61,103 nucleotides of DNA, taken from Armatimonadota bacterium (GTDB lineage: Bacteria; Armatimonadota; Fimbriimonadia; Fimbriimonadales; GBS-DC). The notes beneath the pieces were generated by a model, which made no database searches, had not been told where the DNA came from, and worked only from the letters and a program-made list of their open reading frames with translations. Where the stretch lies: NCBI GenBank assembly GCA_023511915.1, contig JAIMAN010000008.1:1-61103 (forward strand). Direction: 5' to 3'. Shown here piece after piece: positions 24,631-36,199 of this stretch (position 1 is its first letter; every line of letters begins with the position of its first letter). Both the position numbers and the translations under genes were made by a program.

Positions 24631-24858
24631 ATGGCGAAAACCGAAGGCAAGGAGATCGAGGTCGAGGGCACAGTGGTCGAGTGCCTGCCGAACACCACTT
24701 TCAAGGTGGAGATCGAGGGCGGGCACACGATTCTGGCGCACCTATCGGGCAAGATGCGCATCCACTTTATCCGCATCCTGCCGGGCGACCGCGTGAAGGT
24801 CGCCCTGTCGCCCTACGACCTGACGCGCGGACGCATCGTGTATCGGTACAGAAGTTAG
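24631..24858 (+). CDS. infA: Translation initiation factor IF-1
   Basis: The 75-aa OB-fold protein blocks the ribosomal A site during initiation. Key segments are [37 protein letters not shown] and the C-terminal [14 protein letters not shown]. Length is typical. A GGAGG precedes the start. A possible internal promoter for the next genes follows it. Confidence 0.97.
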   Translation: MAKTEGKEIEVEGTVVECLPNTTFKVEIEGGHTILAHLSGKMRIHFIRILPGDRVKVALSPYDLTRGRIVYRYRS

Positions 24859-24889
24859 CGCGCCCCAGCGCGGGCGTCGCCCCGATGGG

Positions 24890-24943
24890 TTGCATGCGCA
24901 TAACCCGCGTCGGGTATAATCTCGGTTCGCGAGCGGGTATACT
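24890..24943 (+). promoter_or_regulatory. Possible internal promoters before rpmJ
   Basis: TTGCAT (24890-24895) with GG-TATAAT (24915-24920) at a 19-bp spacing, and a second GG-TATACT (24938-24943), lie in the 114-nt gap between infA and rpmJ. They could boost the rpmJ-rpsM-rpsK-rpsD-rpoA part. Spacing of the first pair is slightly long. Confidence 0.45.
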
Positions 24944-24972
24944 TATGCGCCCGCGTCACGGAGGCGACAACG

Positions 24973-25086
24973 ATGAAGGTACGAGCATCCGTCAAGAAGA
25001 TGTGCGCGAAGTGTAAGATTATTCGGCGCAAGCGCGTGGTTCGGATCATTTGTGAGAATCCGAAGCACAAGCAGCGCCAAGGTTAG
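24973..25086 (+). CDS. rpmJ: Ribosomal protein L36, zinc-binding form
   Basis: The 37-aa protein, [14 protein letters not shown] at its start, carries the C-X2-C...C-X4-H zinc knuckle (CAKC, then CENPKH) of the zinc-plus form. It is the smallest 50S protein and lies between infA and rpsM, as is usual. The frame reads 38 codons to TAG at 25084-25086. A GGAGG-like GGAGGCGACAACG precedes the ATG. Confidence 0.95.
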   Translation: MKVRASVKKMCAKCKIIRRKRVVRIICENPKHKQRQG

Positions 25087-25100
25087 GAGGCAAGTAGCGT

Positions 25101-25481
25101 ATGGCGCGTATCGCAGGAGTGGACTTACCACGCGACCGTAAGGTGGAATACGCCCTACCCGTGATTTTCGGGATAGGGCTGTCGGCGGCGCGTAAAATCT
25201 TGCAGGCGACGGGCGTTGACCCGAACAAGCGCGTGCGCGACCTCACTGACGAAGAGGTCGCCAAACTGCGCGCGGAAATCGAAAACAACTACACGATTGA
25301 AGGCGACCTGCGCCGCGAGCAGCAGATGAACATCCGACGCCTGATCGAGATCGGCTGCTATCGCGGCATTCGCCACCGACGCGGGCTGCCCGTACACGGG
25401 CAACGCACCCGCACCAACGCGCGCACCCGTAAGGGTCCCAAAAAGACCGTCAGCACGGGCAAGCGCAAGAAAGCCAAGTAA
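25101..25481 (+). CDS. rpsM: Ribosomal protein S13
   Basis: The 126-aa 30S head protein contacts tRNA and forms intersubunit bridges. Signatures are [33 protein letters not shown] (helix-turn-helix-like) and the C-terminal [20 protein letters not shown] with a long basic tail. The GGAGG next to the rpmJ stop serves as its ribosome-binding site. Confidence 0.97.
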   Translation: MARIAGVDLPRDRKVEYALPVIFGIGLSAARKILQATGVDPNKRVRDLTDEEVAKLRAEIENNYTIEGDLRREQQMNIRRLIEIGCYRGIRHRRGLPVHGQRTRTNARTRKGPKKTVSTGKRKKAK

Positions 25482-25496
25482 TGAGGGAGAGCAACT

Positions 25497-25892
25497 ATGG
25501 CGCGTAAAGCACGAGGCGGTGTCCAGCAACGGAAGGAACGCAAAAATATCGCAGCAGGCGTGGCGCATATCCACGCCAGCTTCAACAACACCATCGTATC
25601 GATTACCGATGTGAACGGGAATGTGGTGTCGTGGTCGAGCGGCGGCTCGGTCGGCTTCAAAGGCGCGAAAAAAGGCACCCCGTTCGCCGCGCAGGTCGCG
25701 TCCGAACGCGCCGCGCGCGCCGCGATGGAACACGGCATGCGCAAAGTCGATGTGCTGGTCAAAGGTCCCGGACCCGGACGCGAGACCGCCATCCGCTCGC
25801 TGCAGGCGGCAGGGCTCGAAATCCAGAGCATCAAGGATGTGACGCCCGTGCCGCACAACGGTTGCCGACCGCCCAAGCGACGCCGCGTGTAA
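25497..25892 (+). CDS. rpsK: Ribosomal protein S11
   Basis: The 131-aa platform protein has [38 protein letters not shown] and [19 protein letters not shown]. The C-terminus [18 protein letters not shown] is the standard end near the mRNA exit. It lies between rpsM and rpsD, as in most alpha operons. Confidence 0.97.
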   Translation: MARKARGGVQQRKERKNIAAGVAHIHASFNNTIVSITDVNGNVVSWSSGGSVGFKGAKKGTPFAAQVASERAARAAMEHGMRKVDVLVKGPGPGRETAIRSLQAAGLEIQSIKDVTPVPHNGCRPPKRRRV

Positions 25893-25911
25893 TCAAGGAG
25901 GAAACAACCGT

Positions 25912-26544
25912 ATGTCAGTGATTTGGGATTCGAAGTGCAGCATGTGCCGACGCGCGGGCGTGAAACTGTACCTCAAGGGTGACCGCTGCTACACCAAAAA
26001 GTGCGCCCTCGAGCGACGCAACTTCCCGCCTGGGCAACACGGTCCGCGCACGCGCGACCGCAAGATAAGCGAGTACGGCGAGCAGCTGCGCGAGAAGCAG
26101 AAGCTGCGCCAGATGTACCACCTGCGCGAGGCGCAGTTCCGCCGCTATGTCGAAAACGCGCAACGCGCACGCGGCGTCACAGGCGAGGTGCTGCTACGCC
26201 AACTGGAAATGCGCCTCGATAATGTGATCTATCGGCTGGGGTTCGCCAACTCGCGCGGGCAAGCGCGCCAGATGGTCTCGCACAAGTTCATCACGGTCAA
26301 CGGCAAGCGCGTGAACATCCCCTCTTACCAAGTGCGCGCAGGCGATGTGATCAGCATCCACGAGTCGAAGCGTTCGACCGCGCTGGCGAAAGACGCGCTG
26401 GCGCGCGCGGCGGAACACACCCCGCCCGCATGGCTTGCCTACGACCCCAGCCAGGTGCAGGGCAAGGTGCTGCACGCGCCCAGCGCCGAGGAGATCGACA
26501 CGCGCATCGAAATGCAGAAAATCATCGAGTTTTATAGCCGCTAA
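25912..26544 (+). CDS. rpsD: Ribosomal protein S4, zinc-finger form
   Basis: The 210-aa 16S assembly initiator has an N-terminal zinc finger: cysteines in KCSMCRRAG and later CYTKKCALE, near residues 9, 12, 26 and 31. The S4 RNA-binding domain is MRLDNVIYRLGFANSRGQARQMVSHKFITVNG (central part). In other bacteria S4 represses the alpha operon. Length is typical. Confidence 0.97.
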   Translation: MSVIWDSKCSMCRRAGVKLYLKGDRCYTKKCALERRNFPPGQHGPRTRDRKISEYGEQLREKQKLRQMYHLREAQFRRYVENAQRARGVTGEVLLRQLEMRLDNVIYRLGFANSRGQARQMVSHKFITVNGKRVNIPSYQVRAGDVISIHESKRSTALAKDALARAAEHTPPAWLAYDPSQVQGKVLHAPSAEEIDTRIEMQKIIEFYSR

Positions 26545-26561
26545 GGAGGCGTTCGCGCGAT

Positions 26562-27533
26562 ATGACGACATCACTGGTAGAGACACAAGTCCGCACGCTG
26601 GTTAGCGAGCAGAACTACGGGAAGTTCGAAATCGAGCCATTGGAGCGCGGCTACGGCGTGACGCTGGGCAACGCCCTGCGCCGCGTGCTGCTGTCGTCCA
26701 TCCCCGGCGCAGCGATTACCAGCGTGCGCATCGAGGGCGTGCTGAGCGAGTTTGAGCCGATCCCTGGCGTGAAGGAAGACACCATTCACTTCCTGCTCAA
26801 CCTCAAAAATGTGGTCATCCGCATCGATTCGGAGCATCCGCGCGAGCGCTATTCGTTGCGCCTGCAAGTGCAAGGACCCGGGCGCGTGACGGCAGCGGAC
26901 ATCCAAGCGCCGATGGATGTGGAGATTATGAACCCCGAACTGTACCTGGCGACCCTGAGCGACGCCAGCGCGCGCCTGAATGTCGACATCACCGTCGAAG
27001 TCGGGCGCGGGTATGTCGCCGCGCTCAAACGCGAGCGGGAACGCGGGCGCGGGTCTGTGGGCGAAATCCGCATGAACGCGCTGTTCAACCCCGTCACGAA
27101 GGTCAACTTCTTGGTGGAGCCGACGCTGGTGGGCGAGCGCACGGACTACGACCGCCTGATTCTGGAGGTCTGGACGAACGGCTCGGTCGCCCCCGCCGAA
27201 GTGGTCAGTCAAGCGGCGACGATACTCACCAAGCAGTTCGAGCAACTCATGGTGCTGGGTAGCGAGGGGCTGGGCGACCACGCGGTGGTGGTTCCCGCGC
27301 CGCCTGGGGTGAATGTGCCCGACCGCCCGCTGGAGGAGCTGGGATTGTCCACGCGCGTGCTGAACGCCCTGCGCAGCGGCGGTATCGACACCCTGTATAA
27401 ACTGCTCAACACGCCCGAACAAAAGCTTAACAGCCTGCGCAACTTCGGCGAAACCGCCCGCAAAGAGGTCGAAGAGAAAATCAGCGCGATGGGGCTGAGC
27501 CTGATGAAATCGGGAAGGAGGCGAGGTTCATGA
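26562..27533 (+). CDS. rpoA: RNA polymerase alpha subunit
   Basis: The 323-aa protein dimerises to nucleate RNA polymerase. The N-terminal domain has [37 protein letters not shown] and [17 protein letters not shown]. The C-terminal UP-element and activator-binding domain (about 245-315) has [19 protein letters not shown] and [19 protein letters not shown]. The stop overlaps the rplQ start as ATGA. Confidence 0.98.
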   Translation: MTTSLVETQVRTLVSEQNYGKFEIEPLERGYGVTLGNALRRVLLSSIPGAAITSVRIEGVLSEFEPIPGVKEDTIHFLLNLKNVVIRIDSEHPRERYSLRLQVQGPGRVTAADIQAPMDVEIMNPELYLATLSDASARLNVDITVEVGRGYVAALKRERERGRGSVGEIRMNALFNPVTKVNFLVEPTLVGERTDYDRLILEVWTNGSVAPAEVVSQAATILTKQFEQLMVLGSEGLGDHAVVVPAPPGVNVPDRPLEELGLSTRVLNALRSGGIDTLYKLLNTPEQKLNSLRNFGETARKEVEEKISAMGLSLMKSGRRRGS

Positions 27534-27883
27534 ACCACGGAGCTGGCTACCGCAAACTGGGACGCCCGAGCGACCATCGCATGCATATGCTGCGTAATCA
27601 GGTGCGCTCGCTGCTGATTCACGAACGAATCGAGACGACCGTCACCCGCGCGAAAGAGACGCGCCGACTGGCGGAAAAGATGATCACGCTGGCGAAGCAG
27701 GACACCCTGCACGCCCGACGCCAGGCGCGCGCGTTCCTGCGCGACGAGAGCCTGGTCAAGCATCTCTTTGACAACATCGCGCCGCGCTACAAGACCCGCA
27801 ACGGCGGCTACACGCGCCTCGTGCGCGTCGGCACACGCCGCGGCGACGCGGTCGAAACCGCGCTGCTGGAACTGGTCGAATAG
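27530..27883 (+). CDS. rplQ: Ribosomal protein L17
   Basis: The 117-aa protein is full length for bacteria, with [37 protein letters not shown] and [27 protein letters not shown]. It lies near the peptide exit tunnel. Translation is coupled to rpoA by a four-base overlap, and truA starts 3 nt after its stop. Confidence 0.97.
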   Translation: MNHGAGYRKLGRPSDHRMHMLRNQVRSLLIHERIETTVTRAKETRRLAEKMITLAKQDTLHARRQARAFLRDESLVKHLFDNIAPRYKTRNGGYTRLVRVGTRRGDAVETALLELVE

Positions 27884-27886
27884 CGC

Positions 27887-28621
27887 ATGCGCAACCTGCG
27901 CCTGCGAATCGAGTACGACGGAACCGAGTTCCACGGGTTCGCGCGGCAGCAGGGCACGCGCACGGTGCAAGGCGTGCTGGAACACGCGCTGACGGCGACG
28001 CTGGGCGAACCCATCGAGGTCGTCGGCGCGAGCCGTACCGACGCGGGCGTCCACGCGCGCGGGCAGGTGGTCAACTTCCGCACCAGCCGCCCCATCCCAA
28101 CCGAGCGGCTGACGACCGTCCTGAACCGCCGCCTGCCGACCGACCTGAAAGTGCTGGACGCGCGGGAGGTGAGCGAACGCTTCCACGCGCGCTTCTCGGC
28201 GCATAGCCGCGTCTACCGCTACACACTCTACACAGGGCAACACCCCTCGGTGTGGCGGATACGGTATGCATGGCATCTGCCGCGCCAATTAGACGGCGCG
28301 GCGATGCAGGCGGCGCTGGAACAGATTCGGGGCGAACACGACTTTCGCCCCTACTCGGTCAAACTCCCGACCGAGCGCAACACGGTGCGCATGCTGTATC
28401 GCGGGCAGGTGCGCCCCACCCGCGACGGCGTGCAGATCGAACTGGAGGCGAACGGCTTCCTGCGCGGAATGGTGCGCCTGATTGTGGGCGACCTGACGCA
28501 AGTGGGCAGCGGCGCGCTGCCGATGGATGCGCTTGCCGAACGGCTGCGCACGCGCCAACAGGCGACCCTGATGGCGCCCCCACAAGGGCTATGCCTGATT
28601 CGGGTAAAATACAGACGCTGA
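27887..28621 (+). CDS. truA: tRNA pseudouridine synthase A
   Basis: The 244-aa enzyme converts U38-U40 of the tRNA anticodon arm to pseudouridine. The catalytic aspartate is in VVGASRTDAGVHARGQVVNF (near 50). FHARFSAHSRVYRYTLY and FLRGMVRLIVGDLTQVGSG are further family motifs. Its place between rplQ and rplM matches the Gram-positive-like order. The gene's 3' end contains a GG-TAAAAT that could be a promoter for rplM. Confidence 0.96.
   Translation: MRNLRLRIEYDGTEFHGFARQQGTRTVQGVLEHALTATLGEPIEVVGASRTDAGVHARGQVVNFRTSRPIPTERLTTVLNRRLPTDLKVLDAREVSERFHARFSAHSRVYRYTLYTGQHPSVWRIRYAWHLPRQLDGAAMQAALEQIRGEHDFRPYSVKLPTERNTVRMLYRGQVRPTRDGVQIELEANGFLRGMVRLIVGDLTQVGSGALPMDALAERLRTRQQATLMAPPQGLCLIRVKYRR
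28605..28610 (+). promoter_or_regulatory. Possible -10 element before rplM
   Basis: GG-TAAAAT lies in the last codons of truA, 28 nt before the rplM start, which has its own GAGGAGG. There is no clear -35. Confidence 0.35.
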
Positions 28622-28638
28622 ACGAGGAGGCAATCCTT

Positions 28639-29082
28639 ATGTTGCAACGCACCTATACGATGAAAAAAGACGAAATCCAGCGAACCTGGTGGGTCGTCGA
28701 CGCGGCGGGCAAGCCCGTCGGGCGAGTCGCCGCCCAAGTCGCACGCCTGCTGCAAGGTAAGCACAAGCCCACCTACACGCCCCATATGGACATGGGCGAC
28801 CATGTGATTATCCTGAACGCGGAGAAGGCGATTTTCACAGGCAACAAGTTGGAGGAGGTGCTGTACCACCACACGATGCACCCCGGCGGGCTGCGCGCCT
28901 ACACACGGCGCAAACTGATGACCGAGAAGCCCGAACGGATGCTGACGCGCGTGGTGAGCCGCATGCTGCCCAAGACCAAACTCCGCGCGCGGATGCTCAA
29001 ACGGCTGCGCGTGTTCGCAGGCGCGGAACACCCCCACCAGGCGCAGCAGCCCCAGCCCTACAGTCTCGAAGGAGGGAAGTGA
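28639..29082 (+). CDS. rplM: Ribosomal protein L13
   Basis: The 147-aa protein has [41 protein letters not shown] (split) and the signature [19 protein letters not shown]. It assembles early into the 50S subunit. The ATG at 28639 follows GAGGAGGCAATCCTT. Its stop overlaps the rpsI start region. Confidence 0.97.
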   Translation: MLQRTYTMKKDEIQRTWWVVDAAGKPVGRVAAQVARLLQGKHKPTYTPHMDMGDHVIILNAEKAIFTGNKLEEVLYHHTMHPGGLRAYTRRKLMTEKPERMLTRVVSRMLPKTKLRARMLKRLRVFAGAEHPHQAQQPQPYSLEGGK

Positions 29083-29474
29083 TGGAGCCGATTCGCTACT
29101 ACGGCACAGGACGACGCAAGAACGCTTCGGCGCGGGTATGGCTGACGCCGGGCAGCGGCAGGATTATTATCAACGGGCGCGAGGCGCCCGAGTACCTGCG
29201 TCGCCCGATTCTGGAGCGCATCGTGACGCAGCCGATGCGTCTGCTGGGCATCGACGGGCAGTACGACATCATGGCGACGGTGCGCGGGGGCGGGCTGTCG
29301 GGTCAAGCGGGCGCGATTCGGCACGGCGTCGCGCGCGCCCTGCTGCAAGTCAGCCCCGAATACCGCGCGGTGCTGAAGCAGAACGGACTGCTGACCCGCG
29401 ACGCCCGCGAGAAGGAGCGCAAGAAGTACGGACGCCACGGCGCACGGCGCGGCTTCCAGTTCGTGAAGCGCTGA
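29082..29474 (+). CDS. rpsI: Ribosomal protein S9
   Basis: The 130-aa protein has [38 protein letters not shown] and the terminal [16 protein letters not shown]. The C-terminal Lys-Arg tail reaches the P-site tRNA anticodon, as it should. I took the ATG at 29082, five bases after GGAGGG; a GTG directly before it is possible. The stop TGATG overlaps purD. Confidence 0.97.
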   Translation: MEPIRYYGTGRRKNASARVWLTPGSGRIIINGREAPEYLRRPILERIVTQPMRLLGIDGQYDIMATVRGGGLSGQAGAIRHGVARALLQVSPEYRAVLKQNGLLTRDAREKERKKYGRHGARRGFQFVKR

Positions 29475-30745
29475 TGCGCATCCTGTTGGTCGGCGGCGGC
29501 GGACGCGAACACGCGCTGGCGTGGAAACTGCGCCAGAGCCACCACTGCGACGCGCTCTACGCTGCGCCCGGCAACGCGGGTATCGCTCAACTCGCCGAGT
29601 GCGTCCCTATCGCCGCGAGCGCCGTCGCCGACCTGGTGCAGTTCGCCCGCCAGAACGCGATTGACCTCGTGGTGGTCGGTCCCGAATCGCCCTTGATTGC
29701 GGGGCTTGCCGACGCGCTGCACGAGGCGGGCGTTCCTTGCTTCGGTCCCACACGCGCTGCGGCGCAACTGGAGGGCAGCAAGGCGTTCGCCAAGCAACTG
29801 CTGGCGGATGTGGGCGCGCCGACCGCCCCGTTCGCCGTGTTCGATGACGCTGACCAAGCGCGCGCCTACCTGCGCAAGCAGTTCACTCAACACCCCTGCG
29901 TGGTCAAAGCGGACGGCGAGGCGCTGGGCAAGGGCGTGTTCGTGTGCGACACGCTCGGCGACGCGCTGGACGCCGTCGAGTTCCTGATGGAGCAAGGCGG
30001 GCTGGGCGCAGCGGGCAAGCGCGTTGTGATTGAAGACCGCCTGCACGGGCGCGAGATGTCGCTGCTGTGCCTCACCGACGGCGAACGCGCGTTGCCAATG
30101 CCCCCCGTGCGCGACTACAAACGCGCCTTCGACGGCGACCGCGGTCCCAACACGGGCGGGATGGGCTGCTATACCCCGCTGCCCGACGCGACGCCCGCCC
30201 TCGTGGAGACCGCGCTCCGCCAAATCGTGCGCCCCGTAATTCGCGAGATGGCGCAGCGCGGGACGCCCTATCGCGGCGTGCTGTACGCAGGGCTGATGGT
30301 TCACGACGCGCAGCCCTACACGCTGGAATTCAACTGCCGATTCGGCGATCCCGAAACGCAAGTGCTGATGCCCCTACTGCAGAGCGACCTGCTGGAGTTG
30401 GCGCATGGCGTCGCGACGGGCGCACGGAACGCGACCGCGCTGGCGTTTGAATCGCGCGCGGCGGTGTGCGTCGTGCTAGCGTCAGGCGGGTATCCGGGCG
30501 CGTACCGCACGGGGCTGCCGATTGAGGGGCTGGACGCCGCTGCGAAACTGCCCGACACGCTGATTTTCCACGCGGGCACACGCGCCGAGAACGGGCAAAT
30601 CCTTACCAGCGGCGGGCGCGTGCTGAACATCGTCGGCTTGGGCGACACGCTCGACGAGGCGCGCCACAACGCCTACCGCGCCGCCGAACACATCCACTTC
30701 GACGGCATGCACTACCGCCGCGACATCGGCGAAAGTGTGCTATAA
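29474..30745 (+). CDS. purD: Phosphoribosylamine-glycine ligase
   Basis: The 423-aa ATP-grasp enzyme joins glycine to phosphoribosylamine in purine synthesis. Motifs are [33 protein letters not shown], the ATP-grasp strand [19 protein letters not shown], and the metal-site [19 protein letters not shown]. Length is standard. It starts on the last base of the rpsI stop, so a purine gene is coupled to the ribosomal operon. Its TAA stop is part of the TATAAT -10 of the next gene. Confidence 0.97.
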   Translation: MRILLVGGGGREHALAWKLRQSHHCDALYAAPGNAGIAQLAECVPIAASAVADLVQFARQNAIDLVVVGPESPLIAGLADALHEAGVPCFGPTRAAAQLEGSKAFAKQLLADVGAPTAPFAVFDDADQARAYLRKQFTQHPCVVKADGEALGKGVFVCDTLGDALDAVEFLMEQGGLGAAGKRVVIEDRLHGREMSLLCLTDGERALPMPPVRDYKRAFDGDRGPNTGGMGCYTPLPDATPALVETALRQIVRPVIREMAQRGTPYRGVLYAGLMVHDAQPYTLEFNCRFGDPETQVLMPLLQSDLLELAHGVATGARNATALAFESRAAVCVVLASGGYPGAYRTGLPIEGLDAAAKLPDTLIFHAGTRAENGQILTSGGRVLNIVGLGDTLDEARHNAYRAAEHIHFDGMHYRRDIGESVL

Positions 30746-30746
30746 T
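30741..30746 (+). promoter_or_regulatory. -10 element overlapping the purD stop codon
   Basis: TATAAT contains the purD TAA stop and ends seven bases before the next ATG. The transcript would be leaderless or nearly so. Confidence 0.6.
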
Positions 30747-30753
30747 AGACCTG

Positions 30754-32484
30754 ATGCGCCGATGGCTGCTTGTCTGGGGACTCGTTCTACTGATGGCGTG
30801 CGTGCACGCGCAGAGCGTCGCGTGGAGCCGCCTGTACCTACATCCCAACTCGCGTGGATTCCTGCCGCAGGTCGCCGCTGCTGACCCGCAGGGCAACCTC
30901 ATCGTGGCGGGACGATACATCCACGAGAACGACCCCTTCAACAGCGTAGCAATCGTCAAGTACGCGCCGAACGGCGACCTGCTGTGGACGCGCACCTTCG
31001 GACTGCTCACGGAAGCCGAGTACGCCGAAGCAATTGTCGTCGCGCCCGATGGCTCGTTCTATCTGGGCGTCACCCGCGCGGACAACGACTCGCTCGCGTT
31101 TCTGCAGCGCTGGTCTGCGAACGGCGACCTGCTCTGGTCGGCGCAAATCAACATCACCGCCTACGATGTGATTCGGCAGATTGTCGTGCGCCCTGACGGC
31201 GGTGCGGAGGTCATCCATGCGATTGGCAGCAGCGCGGGGATTGGCTTCACACGGCTGCGCTACGACGCTTCGGGCAACCAACTGCTCAGCAATACCTACT
31301 GGCCGCCAGGCACGCTGCTGGCGAACCGCACGCCTGTCGGGATGTTGCTGCTGGACGCCAGCACGACGCTGGTGCTTTACAACAACGGCGAGGTCGGCGA
31401 TATCATCAAGGGCTACTCACGCACCTACCTGCGCGCGATCGACGCCTCTGGCGGCACGGTGTACGAGGCGCAGTTCCCACTGCGCACCGAGCGGTGGGCG
31501 CGGTCGGACGACGGCTCGCTCTACCTGCTGGGCGACTACTGGGACAGCGCGAGCCAGCAGATGCGCCTGCGCCTGGTGCGTGTGAACCCGACGAACGGCA
31601 GCCCGCTTGGGCAGTGGAACCTAAGCGCGGCGGCGGGCGACGCGATTCCCGACATTCTGGCGGTCAGCGGCACAATATGGCTGGCGACGGGCGCGTGGGA
31701 GACCGCCACAACGCGCGGCATAACAACGCTGCTGGGCACGGCGAGCGGCGCGTCGCTGGGAACCGCCACGCTGATGGGCGTCTACCGCCCTGTAGCGGGC
31801 GTGCGCACGGCGACGGGCGCGCTGGCGCAACTCATCGGCGAACTGCTGCCCAGCCCCGACCGCTGGAAGCCCGCGCTGCAGTGGTTCCGCAGCGACGGCG
31901 CACTGATGGCGCAGGGCTACCTGCCCCCGCTCAGCCCCGCCGACGAGACGCCCGAACTGCTCGTCGCCAGTCCCGACGGCGCGCTCTATGCGGTGGCGAC
32001 CGTGCAGCAGGGCAGCCAGAATATCGCAGGCGCGGGCGTCTGGCGCATCAACCCGCCGCCAACGCTCAGCGGGCAAGTCGTGCTGAACGACTACCTGCCC
32101 AGCCCCGCAGGCAAAACGGCGCAGTTTACGCTCACCAACGGCAGCCAGACCGACTCGGCGACGCTGACGCTGGGCGCGGGCGGCAGTTATAGCCTGCAGA
32201 CGGGCGTCACGGGCACGGTGCAGGCGCGCGTCTATGTGCCAGGCTGGCTGGGGCAACGCCAGACGCTTGTGGTCGGCGGCAGCGGCGTCGTCACGGCGAA
32301 CTGGAGCCTCATCAACGGCGACGCGAACCGCGACAACCAAATCGACGACGCTGATCTGCTGGAGGTGCTGTTCGCCTTCGGGCAAACGGGCGCGAACCTG
32401 CCCGCCGACTGCAACGGCGACGGCACAGTGGACGACGCCGACCTGCTGATTGTGTTGTTCAACTTCGGCGCAGTGGGAGACTAA
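30754..32484 (+). CDS. Secreted propeller-like protein with dockerin-like C-terminal repeats
   Basis: The 576-aa protein has a signal peptide (WLLVWGLVLLMACVHAQ); a lipobox-like LMAC is also visible. Repeats such as AIVKYAPNGDLLWTRTFG and LQRWSANGDLLWSAQI resemble SBBP-type beta-propeller blades up to about residue 430. A Greek-key-like domain follows (LSGQVVLNDYLPSPAG). The last 60 residues hold two calcium-loop repeats, NGDANRDNQIDDADLLEVL and CNGDGTVDDADLLIVLFNFG, like dockerins but with a distinct helix. The function is unknown; likely cell-surface or extracellular. It is probably leaderless. Confidence 0.8.
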   Translation: MRRWLLVWGLVLLMACVHAQSVAWSRLYLHPNSRGFLPQVAAADPQGNLIVAGRYIHENDPFNSVAIVKYAPNGDLLWTRTFGLLTEAEYAEAIVVAPDGSFYLGVTRADNDSLAFLQRWSANGDLLWSAQINITAYDVIRQIVVRPDGGAEVIHAIGSSAGIGFTRLRYDASGNQLLSNTYWPPGTLLANRTPVGMLLLDASTTLVLYNNGEVGDIIKGYSRTYLRAIDASGGTVYEAQFPLRTERWARSDDGSLYLLGDYWDSASQQMRLRLVRVNPTNGSPLGQWNLSAAAGDAIPDILAVSGTIWLATGAWETATTRGITTLLGTASGASLGTATLMGVYRPVAGVRTATGALAQLIGELLPSPDRWKPALQWFRSDGALMAQGYLPPLSPADETPELLVASPDGALYAVATVQQGSQNIAGAGVWRINPPPTLSGQVVLNDYLPSPAGKTAQFTLTNGSQTDSATLTLGAGGSYSLQTGVTGTVQARVYVPGWLGQRQTLVVGGSGVVTANWSLINGDANRDNQIDDADLLEVLFAFGQTGANLPADCNGDGTVDDADLLIVLFNFGAVGD

Positions 32485-32543
32485 TACCAACTTACTGCCG
32501 CGATTCCTGCCGAAATGCCCCCCGTTCGGGCGTGCGCAGCGGG

Positions 32544-32549
32544 TATCCT
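32544..32549 (+). promoter_or_regulatory. Weak -10-like element before the MFS gene
   Basis: GG-TATCCT ends nine bases before the ATG at 32559. It follows the same close spacing as other genes in the window, but the hexamer is a poor match. Confidence 0.3.
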
Positions 32550-32558
32550 TTATCCTGA

Positions 32559-33716
32559 ATGCAGACGGAGACGGACGCGCGGCGGGCAGGGGGGCGGCTG
32601 GCATGGGCAGCGCTGGGCTGGATTGCGCTGGTCGCCTTTCTGGACACCTTCGCGATTGTGCCTGTGCTTGCGCCCTACGCCAAGCGCGCCCTACAGGCGA
32701 CCGATGCGCAGGCGGGACTGATTCTGGGGCTTTACTCGCTGGCGAACCTGCTGGCGAACTTCTATTCGGGCGTGCTGATCGACCGCTTTGGGCGCAGGCT
32801 GCCGATGGCGCTCAGCCTGTGGGCGGCAGGCGCGCTGATTGCGCTCTACCCGTTGGCGACCACCCCCGAACTGCTGATGGCGCTGCGGGTGCTGCACGGC
32901 GCAACGGGCGCGGTGTTTGTGCCTGCGCTGTTTGCGCTGGTGGGCGAGTACGGTAAGCGCAACCGCACGGGCGCGATGGGCAGCGCAGGCGCACTGATTG
33001 GGCTGGTCGCGCTGCTGGGACCCCCAATCGGCGGGATTGTCGCCCGCGACTATGGCGAACCCGCGCTGTTTGGCGGCGTGGCGGCGTTGATGCTCATCGG
33101 CGGAGTTGCCGCGCTGCTGGTGCAAGACCCCCCGCGCGCGGGGCAGGCGCAGGCGTCTCTTCACCCGCGCGAGGCGCTCCGTCTGCCCGATTTGCGGCGC
33201 GTGTACCTGCTCACGCTGGCGATGACCTTTATGATGGGCGCGCTGACCTTCGCCTTGCCCGTGCTGTTGCAGGATGCAGGCTACGACGCGGCGTATCGGG
33301 GCAGGCTGTTTGGGCTGCTCGCGCTGGTCTCTATCGCGCTAATGGCGTCGATACGACGCGGCAGACTGTTGGGCGGCGCGCTGGGGCGGGCGATGCTCGG
33401 CGTGGCGTTCATGGCGGCAGGCGCGCTGGGGCTGAGCCTGCTCGCAGACGCGCCGCAGGCGTTCTGGGGTGTGGCGGCACTGTACGGCGTCGGCTTCGGG
33501 TTGGTGTTCCCCGCAGTGCATCTGGGCGCGTTCGAGGGCGCGCCTGACCACCTGCGCGGGGTTAGCCTCGCGCTGTTGCATGCGTTCTACTCGCTCGGCT
33601 ATGTGCTGGGTCCCGCGATGGCAGGCGTGGTGGGCGCGGCGTATGCGGGCTATCTCGGCGCGGCGTTCGGTACAGTTCTGCTGGCGGCGACTTTGGGGCT
33701 GCGACGAACACGATAG
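32559..33716 (+). CDS. Major facilitator superfamily transporter
   Basis: The 385-aa membrane protein has about twelve hydrophobic helices. The MFS loop 2-3 signature is clear in YSGVLIDRFGRRLPMALSL (near 70-88). The first helix WIALVAFLDTFAIVPVLAPY and ALVGEYGKRNRTGAMG in the next loop fit drug/sugar efflux-type MFS proteins. The substrate cannot be deduced. It has its own upstream gap of 74 nt and converges on pyrG. Confidence 0.88.
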   Translation: MQTETDARRAGGRLAWAALGWIALVAFLDTFAIVPVLAPYAKRALQATDAQAGLILGLYSLANLLANFYSGVLIDRFGRRLPMALSLWAAGALIALYPLATTPELLMALRVLHGATGAVFVPALFALVGEYGKRNRTGAMGSAGALIGLVALLGPPIGGIVARDYGEPALFGGVAALMLIGGVAALLVQDPPRAGQAQASLHPREALRLPDLRRVYLLTLAMTFMMGALTFALPVLLQDAGYDAAYRGRLFGLLALVSIALMASIRRGRLLGGALGRAMLGVAFMAAGALGLSLLADAPQAFWGVAALYGVGFGLVFPAVHLGAFEGAPDHLRGVSLALLHAFYSLGYVLGPAMAGVVGAAYAGYLGAAFGTVLLAATLGLRRTR

Positions 33717-33720
33717 GCAG

Positions 33721-35651
<1,931 letters not shown>

Positions 35652-35699
35652 CTATCCCGTGCCTGTGGCAGGCAGGGTAGAATATAGGCGGAGTGGGCG

Positions 35700-36197
35700 A
35701 TGAAGGCGCGTGTGAACTTTATCCGAGACCTGCTGGCGCGCAGCTACGAAGGTAGCCCGTGGCACAGCTTCAAGGCTGCCGTGCGCGATCTGACCGACGA
35801 GGAAGCCCTGTGGGTTCCCCCAACAGGCTACAAAGGCTACCGCTGGGCGGACGGCACGATTCTGAAAATCATCTTCCACCTCGGCGCGGACAAACTGGTG
35901 CAAATCTCCACCGCGTTCGGCGAAGGGGGCGTGGACTGGCGTGCGATGGAGGTGCGCTTCCGCGCGATGGGGGGCAACCTCGCTGCCGCACTTCAGATTG
36001 CACAAGAGGGCTACGAGACCACCCTCGACGCGCTCGCGCCCCTCACTGACGACGACCTCGAAGTGGAACGCCCCTACTGGGGCGGCGGGCGCATGCCCAC
36101 AGGCGATCTTTTTCTGATGCTCGCCGAACACGATGTGTACCACGCAGGGCAAATCATCTACATCCGCGGCATGTACGCCGCGCAGAAGGGGAAATAG
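35700..36197 (+). CDS. DinB-like four-helix protein
   Basis: The 165-aa protein resembles the DinB/YfiT metal-binding helical-bundle superfamily. The first histidine is in [15 protein letters not shown], and the C-terminal [14 protein letters not shown] carries the classic H-x3-H. Members bind a divalent metal and often use bacillithiol or similar thiols, but many have no known role. GG-TAGAAT (35678-35683) is a likely promoter element 16 nt upstream. It ends 2 nt before pgk, so it is co-transcribed with it. Confidence 0.7.
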   Translation: MKARVNFIRDLLARSYEGSPWHSFKAAVRDLTDEEALWVPPTGYKGYRWADGTILKIIFHLGADKLVQISTAFGEGGVDWRAMEVRFRAMGGNLAAALQIAQEGYETTLDALAPLTDDDLEVERPYWGGGRMPTGDLFLMLAEHDVYHAGQIIYIRGMYAAQKGK

Positions 36198-36199
36198 CT

